DNA of 64,000 nucleotides from JBJMHZ01 sp045807125 (GTDB taxonomy: Bacteria > Actinomycetota > Actinomycetes > JAWWOL01). The notes beneath the pieces were generated by a model. The model made no database searches. It worked only from the letters and a program-made list of their open reading frames with translations, and had not been told where the DNA came from. This document shows positions 47,912-56,955 of the stretch, piece by piece. Position numbers and translations under genes: made by a program. The DNA lies in contig JBJMHZ010000049.1 in the NCBI GenBank assembly GCA_045807125.1, positions 1 to 64,000 on the forward strand, given 5' to 3'. Position 1 is the first letter of the stretch. Every line of letters starts with the position of its first letter.

Positions 47912-50900
47912 TCACCGCGTCCGAGCGAGCCCTCTGGTCCCGAAGCTCATCGACGGATGTCCCCAGTACTGATACCGGTGCGCGGCCGCGCCCAGTGCGC
48001 CACCAGCCGCGCGCAGCGAGCGCAGTGCCTCCGCCCCGGGCAGGCCCCGGTCGAGAATTCCTGCGTAGAAAGCCAGCGCAACCTGGCGAGCCATCAGGTC
48101 CGTGACACCGGTCATCGGGGTGACGACGGCTGACGCTCGGGCCGTCGCCATGGCATCGGCCATGCCAACGCTGCCGTCCGTGCTGAGGAAGATCAGCGAC
48201 GCAGAGGACGAGGCCATTCTCAGCAGCTCCGCCGCGGGGAGGAAGCCGTCGTCGAGCACCAAGCCCGGCTGGTCATCTGTCGAAGGGCCGCCGTGCCCGG
48301 AGAAGTGCAGGATGTCGAAGGCCCCTTCGGCGAGGAGCTCTCGGACGCTGGCGAGATTCCCGTCCACTCGGCGGCCCCGGTACCGCTGGACGAGCTCGGC
48401 GGCTTCCTCTTCCGCTCCGGGGAGCGACGGCAAGCCCCGTTCTCCGTAGCGCGGCGCGATGACGGCCATCTGGGCGTCCGCTGGAGCCTCCCTCACCTCG
48501 ACTGGGCGAGACGAGGCAGCGGGCCACCTGCCGATGGCGGTCTGGCAACCGAGGAACGGCGGGTCTCTTGAGTCGATGGCCGAGTCCAGGTACGCCAGCT
48601 CCCACGGCAAGGGCGGCCACTCGTCGATGAGGAGCATCGTCGGAGGCCGACCTGCGGCCTCCCCGATCTCATGGATCAGCGGGGCGAGGGCGCGGGGCAT
48701 CGCCTGCGAGATCAGCTGCCCTGACGCTGACTTCGTGAGGTCGAAGATACGGTCGCTCGAGAGCCGCTCCCGATCGAACGACTGGCGAATCTCGGCACGG
48801 TCGAAGGCGGGACCGGTGATGGACAAGTCCCGCGAGGCCTCTATCAAAGGTGACTGGCACGACCACGTCGGGGAGCGGTCGCCGCGCCCGGACGTGATGG
48901 TCACCGTGAGATCGGGGTCGCCTCCCGCTGATCGTCCGGCCGGTCGGTGCCGCGCCCGCGATTCGCGAGCCGCGCTCTCGGCCTCCAGCGCCGCGGTCAC
49001 CGGGGCGGCGAGGCCGGCGATGAGGCGCGGCAGCCCGGCGCGCTCGACCGCGTACACCATCCGGTCCTCCGATGCGGAGGAGGCAATGACTCGATCGTGC
49101 CCGAGCGGAAGGGCGGCGACCCCCAGCGCGAGGCGGGCGGCCTCCAAGGCGTCGGTCGGCACGGCGTACCCGTTCTCGCGCAGACCGGGCCCCAGCCGGT
49201 CGCGCGCGAGCCGGGCGAAGCGCTGCAGCTCCTGGAGGAACCAGGTCAGGTAAGCCGCGAAGGATGGCCACGGCGTGCCGCTAGCGGACCACCCGAGGTC
49301 GTGCGCGGTGCGCCCCATGGCGTCCCGCAGGCCCTCGTGATAGCTCGTCTCGGCGTCGGTGGACGTCCTCGTCGGGTCCTCGCCGCCGGCGAGATAGTCG
49401 CGGACCGGTCCCGCGAAGATCCATTCGCAGTGGTGCTTCACGTGCACGTACGTCGCCGATGCCGCGTCGTCGGCCTCGATCCAGTCTCCGCTCGGCTCCG
49501 GCAGGTCGAAGAGCCGGGCCACCTCCCGGTCGCTCGGCGCCTCGTCCCGGTAGAAGCTGCCGACGTGGAAGGCCAGGGCGACGGATTGCAGCATCGTGAG
49601 CGCCGTTTCGACGTTCAGTCGGTACAGGCGCTCGGGATGCCCGACCACCGTTCGCACGGCGGCCAAGAGGACGTCGTCGAGGTCGATCGGGCCCCAGCTG
49701 CTGAGGATCGGCAGTCCTCGCTGCTCGACCAGGTCGCGCAGGCGGTCGGGGAGCGCGTATCGGCCAACGTCGAGCTGCAGGACGAGCGCGCCGGGAGGAG
49801 CCGGGCTGAGGCCTGGGTCGTGGGCCCGGCCAGCAGCGCGGACGAACGCGGGCACGAGCTCGTCGAGCGCCTTGCGCACGCTCCTGTCGAGACGGGCGCC
49901 GACGACTAGCACCTCCGGCTGCCCGTAGAGATCGCTCGGATTGCTGACGACGCGGACCAGGGTGTCGTGACCCAGCGTCGTCTCGATGCGCCGGAAGAGC
50001 TCGGCAGGGATCTCCTTCCCGACGACGCCGACGACCACCAGCCGGGCGGTGGCGGAGGTGACGCGATACCGGTTGCCGGCGACCGTTCGCAGCGCGACCT
50101 CGCCCGCGAGACCGTCGAGCGCAGCGGCGGAGTGGGGCTCGGCCCGGATCACCGCTGTCCGTTCCTCGCCCTCCGGCCCCGCCCACGTCGCCTCCAGCAC
50201 GAGGGGACGGGTGTCGGGCAGCTGCAGCGCTGCGGCTGACGGTTCGTCCGGAGGGACGAAGCGGACGCCGCCGCTGACGAGGGTCACGCCGACGGTCGTG
50301 GCGGGGAGGCGGGAGGGAGCCATGTCGGCGACCGCATCCGGGAACCGGTTGGCCGCCAGCAGCTCGGGCGGGATGACGCGGTCGAGGTGCATCGCCACCG
50401 CCGCGAGGAGGCGACGTCCCACCGGGTGCTCGAGGACCGACGGCGGGAGCCGCCGGCGGGCTTGCCCGAACCAGCGGATGGCGTCGGCGGCCTCGTCCGG
50501 CCCGAGCCGTACGGTCGCGATGACCCGCTGCAGCGCGAGACCCACGTCGTCGATGTCGTCGATGATGGTGGACCAGATGATCCGCTCCTCCAGCCGCACC
50601 ATCTCGGAGTGGGATCGGTGGGCGTCGACGACGATGGCCCGCGCGGCCTCAGCCATCGTGCGGTAGCGCTCGGTCGCGAGCTCGCGGCGCATCTCCAGCA
50701 GCACTTCGGGCCGCAGCGTCAACTGGCTGGAGGTCGCGACATGCGCTGAGTCGCTGAACCACAGATCGGCCTCGACGCCGGCCGGCAGCACGGTGCCGCG
50801 CGCTGAGACGAGGCCGGGCACCCCGCGCCGCAGGCGCCGCAGCAGTGGCGGCTCGATCACCGCGGCGACGCTCGCGACCCGGGCCAGCGCGCGCATGTCC

Positions 50901-50947
50901 TCTTGTCGCACGTGCGACCAGAACGTCATCGCGTCGGGCTCAGCCAT
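47912..50947 (-). CDS. VMAP-like protein with a C-terminal CHAT-type domain lacking the catalytic Cys
   Basis: This 1011-residue protein is the last gene of a TIR-MoxR-vWA-VMAP operon. Its first 8 bases overlap the vWA gene. The N-terminal and central 650 residues are mostly helical and not clearly assignable. From about residue 720 a CHAT (caspase-like) domain is recognisable: LLIDEWPPLPWELAYLD, then FDILHFSGHGG (His881 and His885), then SLIFLSTDGSVG, VALAFYAGIL and ALRSLR. In active CHAT proteases the second motif is LSACxxG. Here the Cys position is Asp924, so proteolysis is not expected. In related systems this component is the platform or effector activated by the MoxR-vWA pair. Confidence 0.75.
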   Translation of the reverse strand: MAEPDAMTFWSHVRQEDMRALARVASVAAVIEPPLLRRLRRGVPGLVSARGTVLPAGVEADLWFSDSAHVATSSQLTLRPEVLLEMRRELATERYRTMAEAARAIVVDAHRSHSEMVRLEERIIWSTIIDDIDDVGLALQRVIATVRLGPDEAADAIRWFGQARRRLPPSVLEHPVGRRLLAAVAMHLDRVIPPELLAANRFPDAVADMAPSRLPATTVGVTLVSGGVRFVPPDEPSAAALQLPDTRPLVLEATWAGPEGEERTAVIRAEPHSAAALDGLAGEVALRTVAGNRYRVTSATARLVVVGVVGKEIPAELFRRIETTLGHDTLVRVVSNPSDLYGQPEVLVVGARLDRSVRKALDELVPAFVRAAGRAHDPGLSPAPPGALVLQLDVGRYALPDRLRDLVEQRGLPILSSWGPIDLDDVLLAAVRTVVGHPERLYRLNVETALTMLQSVALAFHVGSFYRDEAPSDREVARLFDLPEPSGDWIEADDAASATYVHVKHHCEWIFAGPVRDYLAGGEDPTRTSTDAETSYHEGLRDAMGRTAHDLGWSASGTPWPSFAAYLTWFLQELQRFARLARDRLGPGLRENGYAVPTDALEAARLALGVAALPLGHDRVIASSASEDRMVYAVERAGLPRLIAGLAAPVTAALEAESAARESRARHRPAGRSAGGDPDLTVTITSGRGDRSPTWSCQSPLIEASRDLSITGPAFDRAEIRQSFDRERLSSDRIFDLTKSASGQLISQAMPRALAPLIHEIGEAAGRPPTMLLIDEWPPLPWELAYLDSAIDSRDPPFLGCQTAIGRWPAASSRPVEVREAPADAQMAVIAPRYGERGLPSLPGAEEEAAELVQRYRGRRVDGNLASVRELLAEGAFDILHFSGHGGPSTDDQPGLVLDDGFLPAAELLRMASSSASLIFLSTDGSVGMADAMATARASAVVTPMTGVTDLMARQVALAFYAGILDRGLPGAEALRSLRAAGGALGAAAHRYQYWGHPSMSFGTRGLARTR

Positions 50948-51872
50948 GGCCGCGTCCGATGTCCGCAAGGTCGTCCCAGGGCACGAGGCGAACCACCTCG
51001 CCGAGGCCCGCTGGAAAGGCCGACCGCGCATGCGGCACGAGCGCAACGACGTCCGCTCCGAGTCGCTCGGCGTTGCGCAGCAAGTCCATCCAGGCGTCGC
51101 GCGCGTCCAGGGGAGCGTCGGGCGCCTGCACCGCCCCGAGCGCGGACACGATGAGCACCGGCTGCTCTCCCTGCAGGCTCCCTTCGACGTCCGCCAGGAA
51201 CGATGACGGCTTGCGGTCGTCGGCCCACACGATGCGCACCTGCGGGAGCCCGACCACTTCCGTTACCTGCGCGACGAGCCGCAGCACGTCCTCCAGGTAA
51301 GGCAGCATGCTCGACCCGACGTCGGCGACGACCACTGCACCTCGGTCCGTGCTCGGCTCGGCGAGCCGGGGCAGCGCGACGAGCGGGCGCTGGTCGGCGA
51401 TCAGCTCGACGGCCCGGTCGAGGTCGACCACGTCGGACGTACGTGCACGGCGAACCAGCATCGCGATGGCGGCGCGCAGGAGCGACGCGGGGATCGGGGG
51501 CTCGTACGGCACGGGGCTCGGTCCAGGCGCCGAGCGATCGAGCGCAAGCTCTGCCTCGCCGGGGATTCGGAAGGGCTCGGGCGGCAGCTCCTCCACGATG
51601 GTCCGGCGGTCGTCGAGGGCCGGCAGGTCGTCGTACTCCGTGTGCGTGCCCTCCCAGTCGGGGGAGGCCGCCTCGGGAGCGAGGTCCGGAGCCGCGCCGG
51701 TCACGTCCGTCGCCGGGACGGGGGGCAGCAGCTCCGGAGGCGCAACGGACAGCCCGAGCAGGTCGACGAGGAGCCCGAGCTGCCGAGGGATCTCGAGCGA
51801 CAGCACGGCGGCCGCTTCTATCGCGTCTCCCCAGCCGATGGGCCCGCGAGCGTACGGTGTCGAATCGGTCAC
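50940..51872 (-). CDS. vWA-like domain protein of a MoxR-vWA-VMAP system
   Basis: This 310-residue protein has an N-terminal half with no recognisable family, Pro- and acid-rich. A vWA-like Rossmann domain follows from about residue 178 (GAVVVADVGSSMLPYLEDVLRL). The metal-binding DxSxS motif reads DVGSS (Asp184, Gly186, Ser188), so the site is partly altered. Later strands (VRIVWADD, VLIVSALGAVQA, DVVALVPHA) complete the fold. It starts six bases after the MoxR stop, and its end overlaps the VMAP start by 8 bp. It probably acts as adaptor between the ATPase and the large protein. Confidence 0.78.
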   Translation of the reverse strand: MTDSTPYARGPIGWGDAIEAAAVLSLEIPRQLGLLVDLLGLSVAPPELLPPVPATDVTGAAPDLAPEAASPDWEGTHTEYDDLPALDDRRTIVEELPPEPFRIPGEAELALDRSAPGPSPVPYEPPIPASLLRAAIAMLVRRARTSDVVDLDRAVELIADQRPLVALPRLAEPSTDRGAVVVADVGSSMLPYLEDVLRLVAQVTEVVGLPQVRIVWADDRKPSSFLADVEGSLQGEQPVLIVSALGAVQAPDAPLDARDAWMDLLRNAERLGADVVALVPHARSAFPAGLGEVVRLVPWDDLADIGRGHG

Positions 51873-51878
51873 CCGCGC

Positions 51879-52775
51879 TCAGTCCTTCGATCGAGGGCTC
51901 TTGCGCAGGGCAGCTTCCTCGATCGCCTCCCACAGGGCGGTGCCGGAGCGGGACGCCGTCGGTGGACGCTGCTCGAAGGTCAGGGAGGCCTTGACGGCGT
52001 CCAGGTACTCCGCGGTGGACGGAGGCCGGCGGCGCTGCTGACCGGCGAGCCCGGAGAGCTGCAACGTGCGCGTGGCGATGTCGGAGTACAGCGCGTCCCG
52101 GCGCTTCCCGAAGTGGGACGAGGCGACGCTCGCGAGGAAGGCTGCGTCCGGCGACGCCAGCTGGAGCAGGATGCAGCGGCGCAGGAACGCGGGCGGCATC
52201 GTTCGCTCGCCGTTGCTCGTGATCACGACGAGGGCGTTGCTCGCCGCTCGCCTTTCTCCCCCTGGCAGGGTGATCGCCAACTGGTCCAGCGGCTCCAGCA
52301 GGTCGTTCGGCAGGTCCGGCTCCGCCTTGTCGATCTCGTCCAGCAGTACGACGGTGCCCCGGTCGGAGAGGTGCGCGTCGATCCGGGTGTCCCTCGCTGC
52401 GCCGGCGACATCTCTCGCCGAGACCGGGTCGAAGGACCACCAGAGGACCCCGGGCAAGAGATAGGCGTCGTCGTCCTTCAAGGCGTTGACCTGCGCGTCG
52501 GCGAGCCGGCGGACGGCATCGAACGAAGCGATGAGATCCGCGAGCCGGGTACGGGAGGTGATCGTCGTCCAGGCGTAGGCCCACCCGAGCCGCTGCGCCA
52601 CGTCGCGAGCGAGGGTCGACTTGCCCGAGCCGGGCTCGCCGGTGATGAGCAGCGGCCGGCGCGTGGCCAGCGCCACGTTGACGGCCAGCACGATCCGCTC
52701 GTCGTGGTAGACGTAGGTGCCGGTGCCCGGCGACGCCTGGGACGCGGGATCGAACAGGGCCCCGGGGAACGTCAT
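51879..52775 (-). CDS. MoxR-type AAA+ ATPase
   Basis: This 298-residue AAA+ ATPase has Walker A GEPGSGKST (residues 46-54), Walker B VVLLDEIDK (142-150), sensor 1 VVITSNGE (about 180), and the arginine finger region PPAFLRRC. It is of the MoxR/dynein-like group that remodels vWA-bound complexes. The start codon overlaps the stop of the TIR gene (ATGA). It lies in a four-gene operon with TIR, vWA and VMAP genes and is the likely NTP-dependent switch of the system. Confidence 0.9.
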   Translation of the reverse strand: MTFPGALFDPASQASPGTGTYVYHDERIVLAVNVALATRRPLLITGEPGSGKSTLARDVAQRLGWAYAWTTITSRTRLADLIASFDAVRRLADAQVNALKDDDAYLLPGVLWWSFDPVSARDVAGAARDTRIDAHLSDRGTVVLLDEIDKAEPDLPNDLLEPLDQLAITLPGGERRAASNALVVITSNGERTMPPAFLRRCILLQLASPDAAFLASVASSHFGKRRDALYSDIATRTLQLSGLAGQQRRRPPSTAEYLDAVKASLTFEQRPPTASRSGTALWEAIEEAALRKSPRSKD

Positions 52776-54034
52776 GGCGATCCTCCCACGCTCAATGCGC
52801 TCATCGCATAGCGGTGATCCTTGTAGATGGCGTCCTCCTCAGCGCGGAGGAGCATCGGCGTGATGGGCACGACGCCGTTCGGCACGTCAACGGGCGGCTC
52901 GTCGTGATGAACGATGAAGGAGACCTTGGGATAGGCCGCGTCCAGGAGGGCGAGGACGTCGCCGTCCACGGGCCCGGGAACCCAGACGTACACGTTGCTG
53001 GTGCCCAGCCACTCGTCCACGTCCTCGTCCGTGATGTCGGGCTCGTTGAGGAGGTATCGCCTTCGGCACTCGTGCCGAAGGCTCGCGCGCAAGCTCTCGA
53101 AGCTGCCGAGGGTGTTCTCGATGGCGAAGTAGGTAGGTGGTTGCACCGCGAGGTGCGCCCGGCGCACGTAGAGCGGCACGGTGAACGACGGTCTGGTGGC
53201 GCAGACGGACGCATGGACGTACCCGCCGCTGGTCCGGCGCGCGGTGAGCACCGCTGCCCCTTCCATCGCCTCGCACAGGGGCGAGAGCTCGTGAAGGATC
53301 TGCCGGCGCCGAGCGTCGGGGAACGGCGTTCCGAGGATCTTCATGAGCTCGAGGGTCGAGGTCAGGCACCCGGTGCTGAGCATGTGCCTGACGATCGCCA
53401 TGGCCGCTCGCGCCCGAGCGTCCGTCGTGAGGTATGCACCTGCGTCGTCCAGCGTGCCGGCGAGGTTCTGCAGCGCTTGCGGCCCGGCCTCGGCGAGCCA
53501 GGGCACGAGCTGATCGGCGAGCAGGTCCGCCGCTGAACCGCCCGCCTGCAAGGGTCCTCGGTCGCGCAGAGCGGTCACGATGGCGGATGCCACGTGCCCC
53601 ACGGATCGTCCGCGGACGTACTGCACGGAGGCGAGATCCACGATGTCCCACGCCGTCTCGCTGTGCGAGCGGTGATCCCCGGCTTGGCCCTGCACTGCCT
53701 TCTTCAGGGCGGCGTCGTCCAGGAACGACACCGGTATGAACGTGAACGCGCCGTTCGCCTTCTGCCGAAGCGACAGGAACGCAGACTCGACGAAGACCCA
53801 CTTCGAGGCCACCGCCTGCTCGTCGAGCAGCACCGCGCCGCCGTCGCAGACGTGGAGCATGAAGGCGATGCGCCGGCGCCACTCGTCGCCAGCGGTGATC
53901 TGCTCCAGGTCGTACAGGACCTGAACAGGCGCATGGGGCTGGGCCTTGTGCTCGATCGCTCGACCGAGCTCGCTGAGACGATGCTTGGCCGCATCCGTCG
54001 GCGAGCTATGGCTCAGGAAGAAGCGGAAGGTCAC
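52772..54034 (-). CDS. TIR-domain protein heading the MoxR-vWA-VMAP operon
   Basis: This 420-residue protein has an N-terminal TIR domain (residues about 2-145). It begins FRFFLSHSSPTDAAK, has DLEQITAGDEW, and has SKWVFVESAFLSL with Glu83 at the position of the NADase catalytic Glu. The C-terminal 270 residues form a helical region and a mixed domain with EDVDEWLGTSNVYVWVPGP that I do not recognise. Bacterial TIR domains commonly cleave NAD+ in anti-phage defence. It is the first gene of the operon, starting at a GTG, and its stop overlaps the MoxR start. Confidence 0.83.
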   Translation of the reverse strand: MTFRFFLSHSSPTDAAKHRLSELGRAIEHKAQPHAPVQVLYDLEQITAGDEWRRRIAFMLHVCDGGAVLLDEQAVASKWVFVESAFLSLRQKANGAFTFIPVSFLDDAALKKAVQGQAGDHRSHSETAWDIVDLASVQYVRGRSVGHVASAIVTALRDRGPLQAGGSAADLLADQLVPWLAEAGPQALQNLAGTLDDAGAYLTTDARARAAMAIVRHMLSTGCLTSTLELMKILGTPFPDARRRQILHELSPLCEAMEGAAVLTARRTSGGYVHASVCATRPSFTVPLYVRRAHLAVQPPTYFAIENTLGSFESLRASLRHECRRRYLLNEPDITDEDVDEWLGTSNVYVWVPGPVDGDVLALLDAAYPKVSFIVHHDEPPVDVPNGVVPITPMLLRAEEDAIYKDHRYAMSALSVGGSP

Positions 54035-54320
54035 TGATCACCGCCGGTGCCGTACGGCCATGCAGAGGGCATCGTTGGCCGGACCTCCCACCGATCTCGC
54101 GCTTCCGCTATGCCGGATTCGACCTAGTTGAGGCAGCTTGGATGCACGGGCTTGCCTCAGCGTGGCCGCGAGCCATTATCGATCTCGCAACCGTGCACCA
54201 GTCAGTTTTTGCCTGATTGCTCGTCGAGGCGCGGCGGCCGCTGGTGGGCGTCGTCACCGCTTCCTCGACCGGCGTCTCCTCTGCTCTGGCAGCGACGGGT
54301 GCAAGCTCGCGGTGCGGCAG
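54035..54320. promoter_or_regulatory. Upstream region of the TIR-MoxR-vWA-VMAP operon
   Basis: About 285 bases with no gene. It must hold the operon promoter on the minus strand. A candidate -10-like gataat lies near 54175 on that strand. A small inverted repeat tcag/ctga flanks a T-run near 54200-54215. Nothing else is recognisable. Confidence 0.3.
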
Positions 54321-54358
54321 GGCGCGGTCACCGGGATGCTTCTCCCGGTGGCCGCGCC
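54321..54358 (-). terminator. Terminator hairpin after the Ig-fold secreted protein gene
   Basis: The arms ggcgcgg-t-caccggga and tcccggtg-g-ccgcgcc pair around a six-base loop. The hairpin lies about 25 bases beyond the stop of the minus-strand gene ending at 54382. Confidence 0.7.
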
Positions 54359-54381
54359 CGTGCGCATGATTGGTCGACCGG

Positions 54382-55788
54382 TCAGCTCACGTTCAGCGCC
54401 GTGTCGTCGACGACGAACGACGTCTGGTAGCTGCTGTCCTCGCTGCCGGTGAACGTCAGCGTGACGGTCTGCCCGGCGTACGAGCCGACGTTGAACGACT
54501 TCTGCGAGTAGCCGGTGCCGTGGTTGAGGTTGGAGTACGTCGCGAGCGTCGTCGACCCGATCGTGACGGTCAGCGTGTCGTACTTCGTCGTGGTCGTGGT
54601 CTCGGCGGTGTCGATGTGCAGCCAGAAGGAGAGCGTGTAGGTGGTGCACCCGCTCGGGATGGTCACCGGCTGGCTCAGCGTGTCGGTCGTCGTTGTGCCG
54701 TAGCCGTCGAGCCAGGCGAAGTAGGTGCCCGAGTGGGCCGACTCGCGGGAGCCGTTGGCCGCGATCACGCCGCTGGACGCCGACCACGGAGCCGCGCTGC
54801 CGGTCTCGAAGCCCGGGTTGCCCAGCTTCTGGCCCGCGCCGGTGCAACCGCCGCCGCTGGAGACCGTCCAGGTGAAGGCCGTCGAGCCGCTCGCCCCGGT
54901 CGAGTCCCGCGCGGTGACGGTGACGCTGTAGGTGCCGGCGGCCGACGTCGTACCGGAGATCAGGCCGGTCGAGGAGCCGATCGAGGTGCCGGTCGGCAGA
55001 CCGCTCGCCGAGTACGTCAGCGCGGCGCCGCCCGAGTCGCTCGCGTGGACCTGCACGCTCACCGACTGCCCGACCGCCGACGACTGGTTGCCCGGATTGG
55101 TCACGGTGACGGTGTTGCCGCCACCACCACCGCCGAACTGCACGTCGAGCACGGCGTGCAGCTCGATCGCGTTGGGTGCTACGCCGGTCTGACCGTGGTT
55201 GAAGTCGAAGAACCCGACGCCCTTGACGGTCACCGGCACGTTCGCGGTCTTGAACGACCCGGTCGCCGTGTACTTCGCGTCGAACGTGGAGCGCGCGGTC
55301 CTGATGGACGGCAGGAGCGGACTCGAGGAGCCGACGCAGGCCGGATCGGGAATCTCGGCGATCATCGTGTGGCCGCCGCCGTCGCTCAGCACGAGGTGGT
55401 AGTCGGAGTCGGTCTCCAGCTTGTACTGGGTGAGCGTCGCGTTGACGACGTAGACCGTCGTCTCGGTCGGTCGCACCCGGTTGTTCGACGGCAGGCTGCT
55501 GGGCGCCGGTATCGCGTCCAGGTTGGCGATCGTCGTCGACTGCGGGCTCGACAGGTTGATGAGGCCCGCATCGGCGTCGGTGCCCGTCTTCACCGACCAC
55601 CGCTCGACGCCACAGCTGCCCGTGGTCGAGAGTGGCGCCGACCTGATCGCTTCGTGCGCGTCGTCGTCCTCAGGCTGGACGTGCCGGTGGGTCACGTACG
55701 CCGCGACACCGACGCCGGCGCTGCCGGCGACGAGGGAGAGCGCCGTCGCCGATATGACGATCGTGCGCCGCCCGAACCGTCTGCTCAT
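54382..55788 (-). CDS. Secreted protein with putative Ig (He_PIG-like) domain and C-terminal carbohydrate-binding-like domain
   Basis: This 468-residue secreted protein starts at the ATG at 55788 and has a signal/anchor helix at about residues 9-31. A unique N-terminal region (about 35-205) is followed by a Gly-rich hinge. A cadherin/Ig-like He_PIG domain comes next, with LTYSASGLPTGTSIGSSTG and the repeat-type VTARDSTGASGS. A C-terminal jelly roll follows (GNPGFETGSAAPW ... SFVVDDTALNVS). The last part resembles the carbohydrate-binding modules of the hydrolases at 4908 and 7223. It lies inside the accessory region between two TIR genes, with no evident link to them. Confidence 0.72.
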   Translation of the reverse strand: MSRRFGRRTIVISATALSLVAGSAGVGVAAYVTHRHVQPEDDDAHEAIRSAPLSTTGSCGVERWSVKTGTDADAGLINLSSPQSTTIANLDAIPAPSSLPSNNRVRPTETTVYVVNATLTQYKLETDSDYHLVLSDGGGHTMIAEIPDPACVGSSSPLLPSIRTARSTFDAKYTATGSFKTANVPVTVKGVGFFDFNHGQTGVAPNAIELHAVLDVQFGGGGGGNTVTVTNPGNQSSAVGQSVSVQVHASDSGGAALTYSASGLPTGTSIGSSTGLISGTTSAAGTYSVTVTARDSTGASGSTAFTWTVSSGGGCTGAGQKLGNPGFETGSAAPWSASSGVIAANGSRESAHSGTYFAWLDGYGTTTTDTLSQPVTIPSGCTTYTLSFWLHIDTAETTTTTKYDTLTVTIGSTTLATYSNLNHGTGYSQKSFNVGSYAGQTVTLTFTGSEDSSYQTSFVVDDTALNVS

Positions 55789-55923
55789 CTGTGCCCCCGA
55801 GGTGTAGGTAGGCAGAACGGCCGGACCGTACGCCCGATACGTGCGTGCTGTCCGCAACGGTGGCGTGAAGAGTTGGCAAAGCTCCCGCGGCTACCACGAC
55901 ATGTCGGCCTCGCGGCTGGCGAG

Positions 55924-56934
55924 CTAGTGCGCGGGGATGTGGACGGCGACGTGCTTGCCGTCGTCGTCGAGCTCGAACTTGTCGAAGTAGACGTCGAAGT
56001 CGAACCGGCCGCCGGTCTGGTGCACCCGGTTGATCACCGGGGCGTACCACCATCTGTCATTGGCGTCGACGCTGCGCATCAGGCTCCAGGACAGGCGCGG
56101 GAACTGGTCCAGGACGGCGGGGCGCACCTGGTCGGCGATCGCGTGCAGCCAGTCGGGCTCCGCCGTCGCGTACTGGCGCTGCCACGAGCCCTCCAGCGCA
56201 TCCATCAGCAGGCCCGGACGGACCGCCGCGACGCCGAACAGCCGCCTGGCCTCGGAGTCCATGTCCGCGACCTTCGCCGATCGCACGGTCCGCAGGGCCA
56301 CCTCCGCCTGCTCGGCGCCCTCGGCGTCGCGGATCAGCTCCGCGTCGGCCACGCTGATCTCGAGGCGCAGGTACGGGTACGGCGGCCACTGGTAGGCGTC
56401 GTCGCCGCTCTCCTCGACCGGTCGCACCTTGAGCAGCTCGTCGAAGAAGTAGATGCCGGCCTCCTGGACGTTGGGGCTGTCCTTGTTGAACCGGGTCAGC
56501 GGCTGCTGGAGCCCCGGCATGAAGGTCGGGTCGGTCAGCAGCTCGGTGACGAACCGCTGCACGTCGCGCGCGATGCGCACGTCGACGCGGACCTGGTCCT
56601 CGAACACCTTCGGCGGGCGCTTCCCGCACTGGAAGACGATGACCCGCGTCTCCGGGCTGTCCGGGCGCGTGGCGACGCCGCACTCCCACATGCAGTAGTC
56701 CCAGTTCTCGTCGGGGGACGTGTAGATCAGGATCAGCAGGCCGGCCTGCCACAGGCGGCTGCACAGCTCCTGGTTGAGGTTGCGCCCGAGGCGCGGGCCC
56801 TCGACGAGGTTCGACGAGGACTGGAAGACCTCGATCCGGCCACCGCTCCGGTCCTCGACGAAGCGCCTGACGACGTCGGCGATGGGCGCGTCCGAGTGCT
56901 TGTGGCTGATGAAGAGGATGGGTTGATTGGCCAT
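55924..56934 (-). CDS. Stand-alone TIR-domain protein
   Basis: This 336-residue protein has an N-terminal TIR domain: ILFISHKHSDAPIADVVRRF, then SSSNLVEGPRLGRNLNQEL, then NWDYCMWECGVA with Glu84 as the probable catalytic Glu. The remaining 190 residues form an unassigned domain with PYPYLRLEISVADAELI and a Trp-rich C-terminus. It starts at the ATG at 56934 (GGGAAG eight bases upstream). It is not in the TIR-MoxR operon. Four 11-bp iterons lie just upstream. It is a likely second NAD+-cleaving effector or sensor. Confidence 0.82.
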   Translation of the reverse strand: MANQPILFISHKHSDAPIADVVRRFVEDRSGGRIEVFQSSSNLVEGPRLGRNLNQELCSRLWQAGLLILIYTSPDENWDYCMWECGVATRPDSPETRVIVFQCGKRPPKVFEDQVRVDVRIARDVQRFVTELLTDPTFMPGLQQPLTRFNKDSPNVQEAGIYFFDELLKVRPVEESGDDAYQWPPYPYLRLEISVADAELIRDAEGAEQAEVALRTVRSAKVADMDSEARRLFGVAAVRPGLLMDALEGSWQRQYATAEPDWLHAIADQVRPAVLDQFPRLSWSLMRSVDANDRWWYAPVINRVHQTGGRFDFDVYFDKFELDDDGKHVAVHIPAH

Positions 56935-56955
56935 CTCGACCACTTCCCGTAGCGG

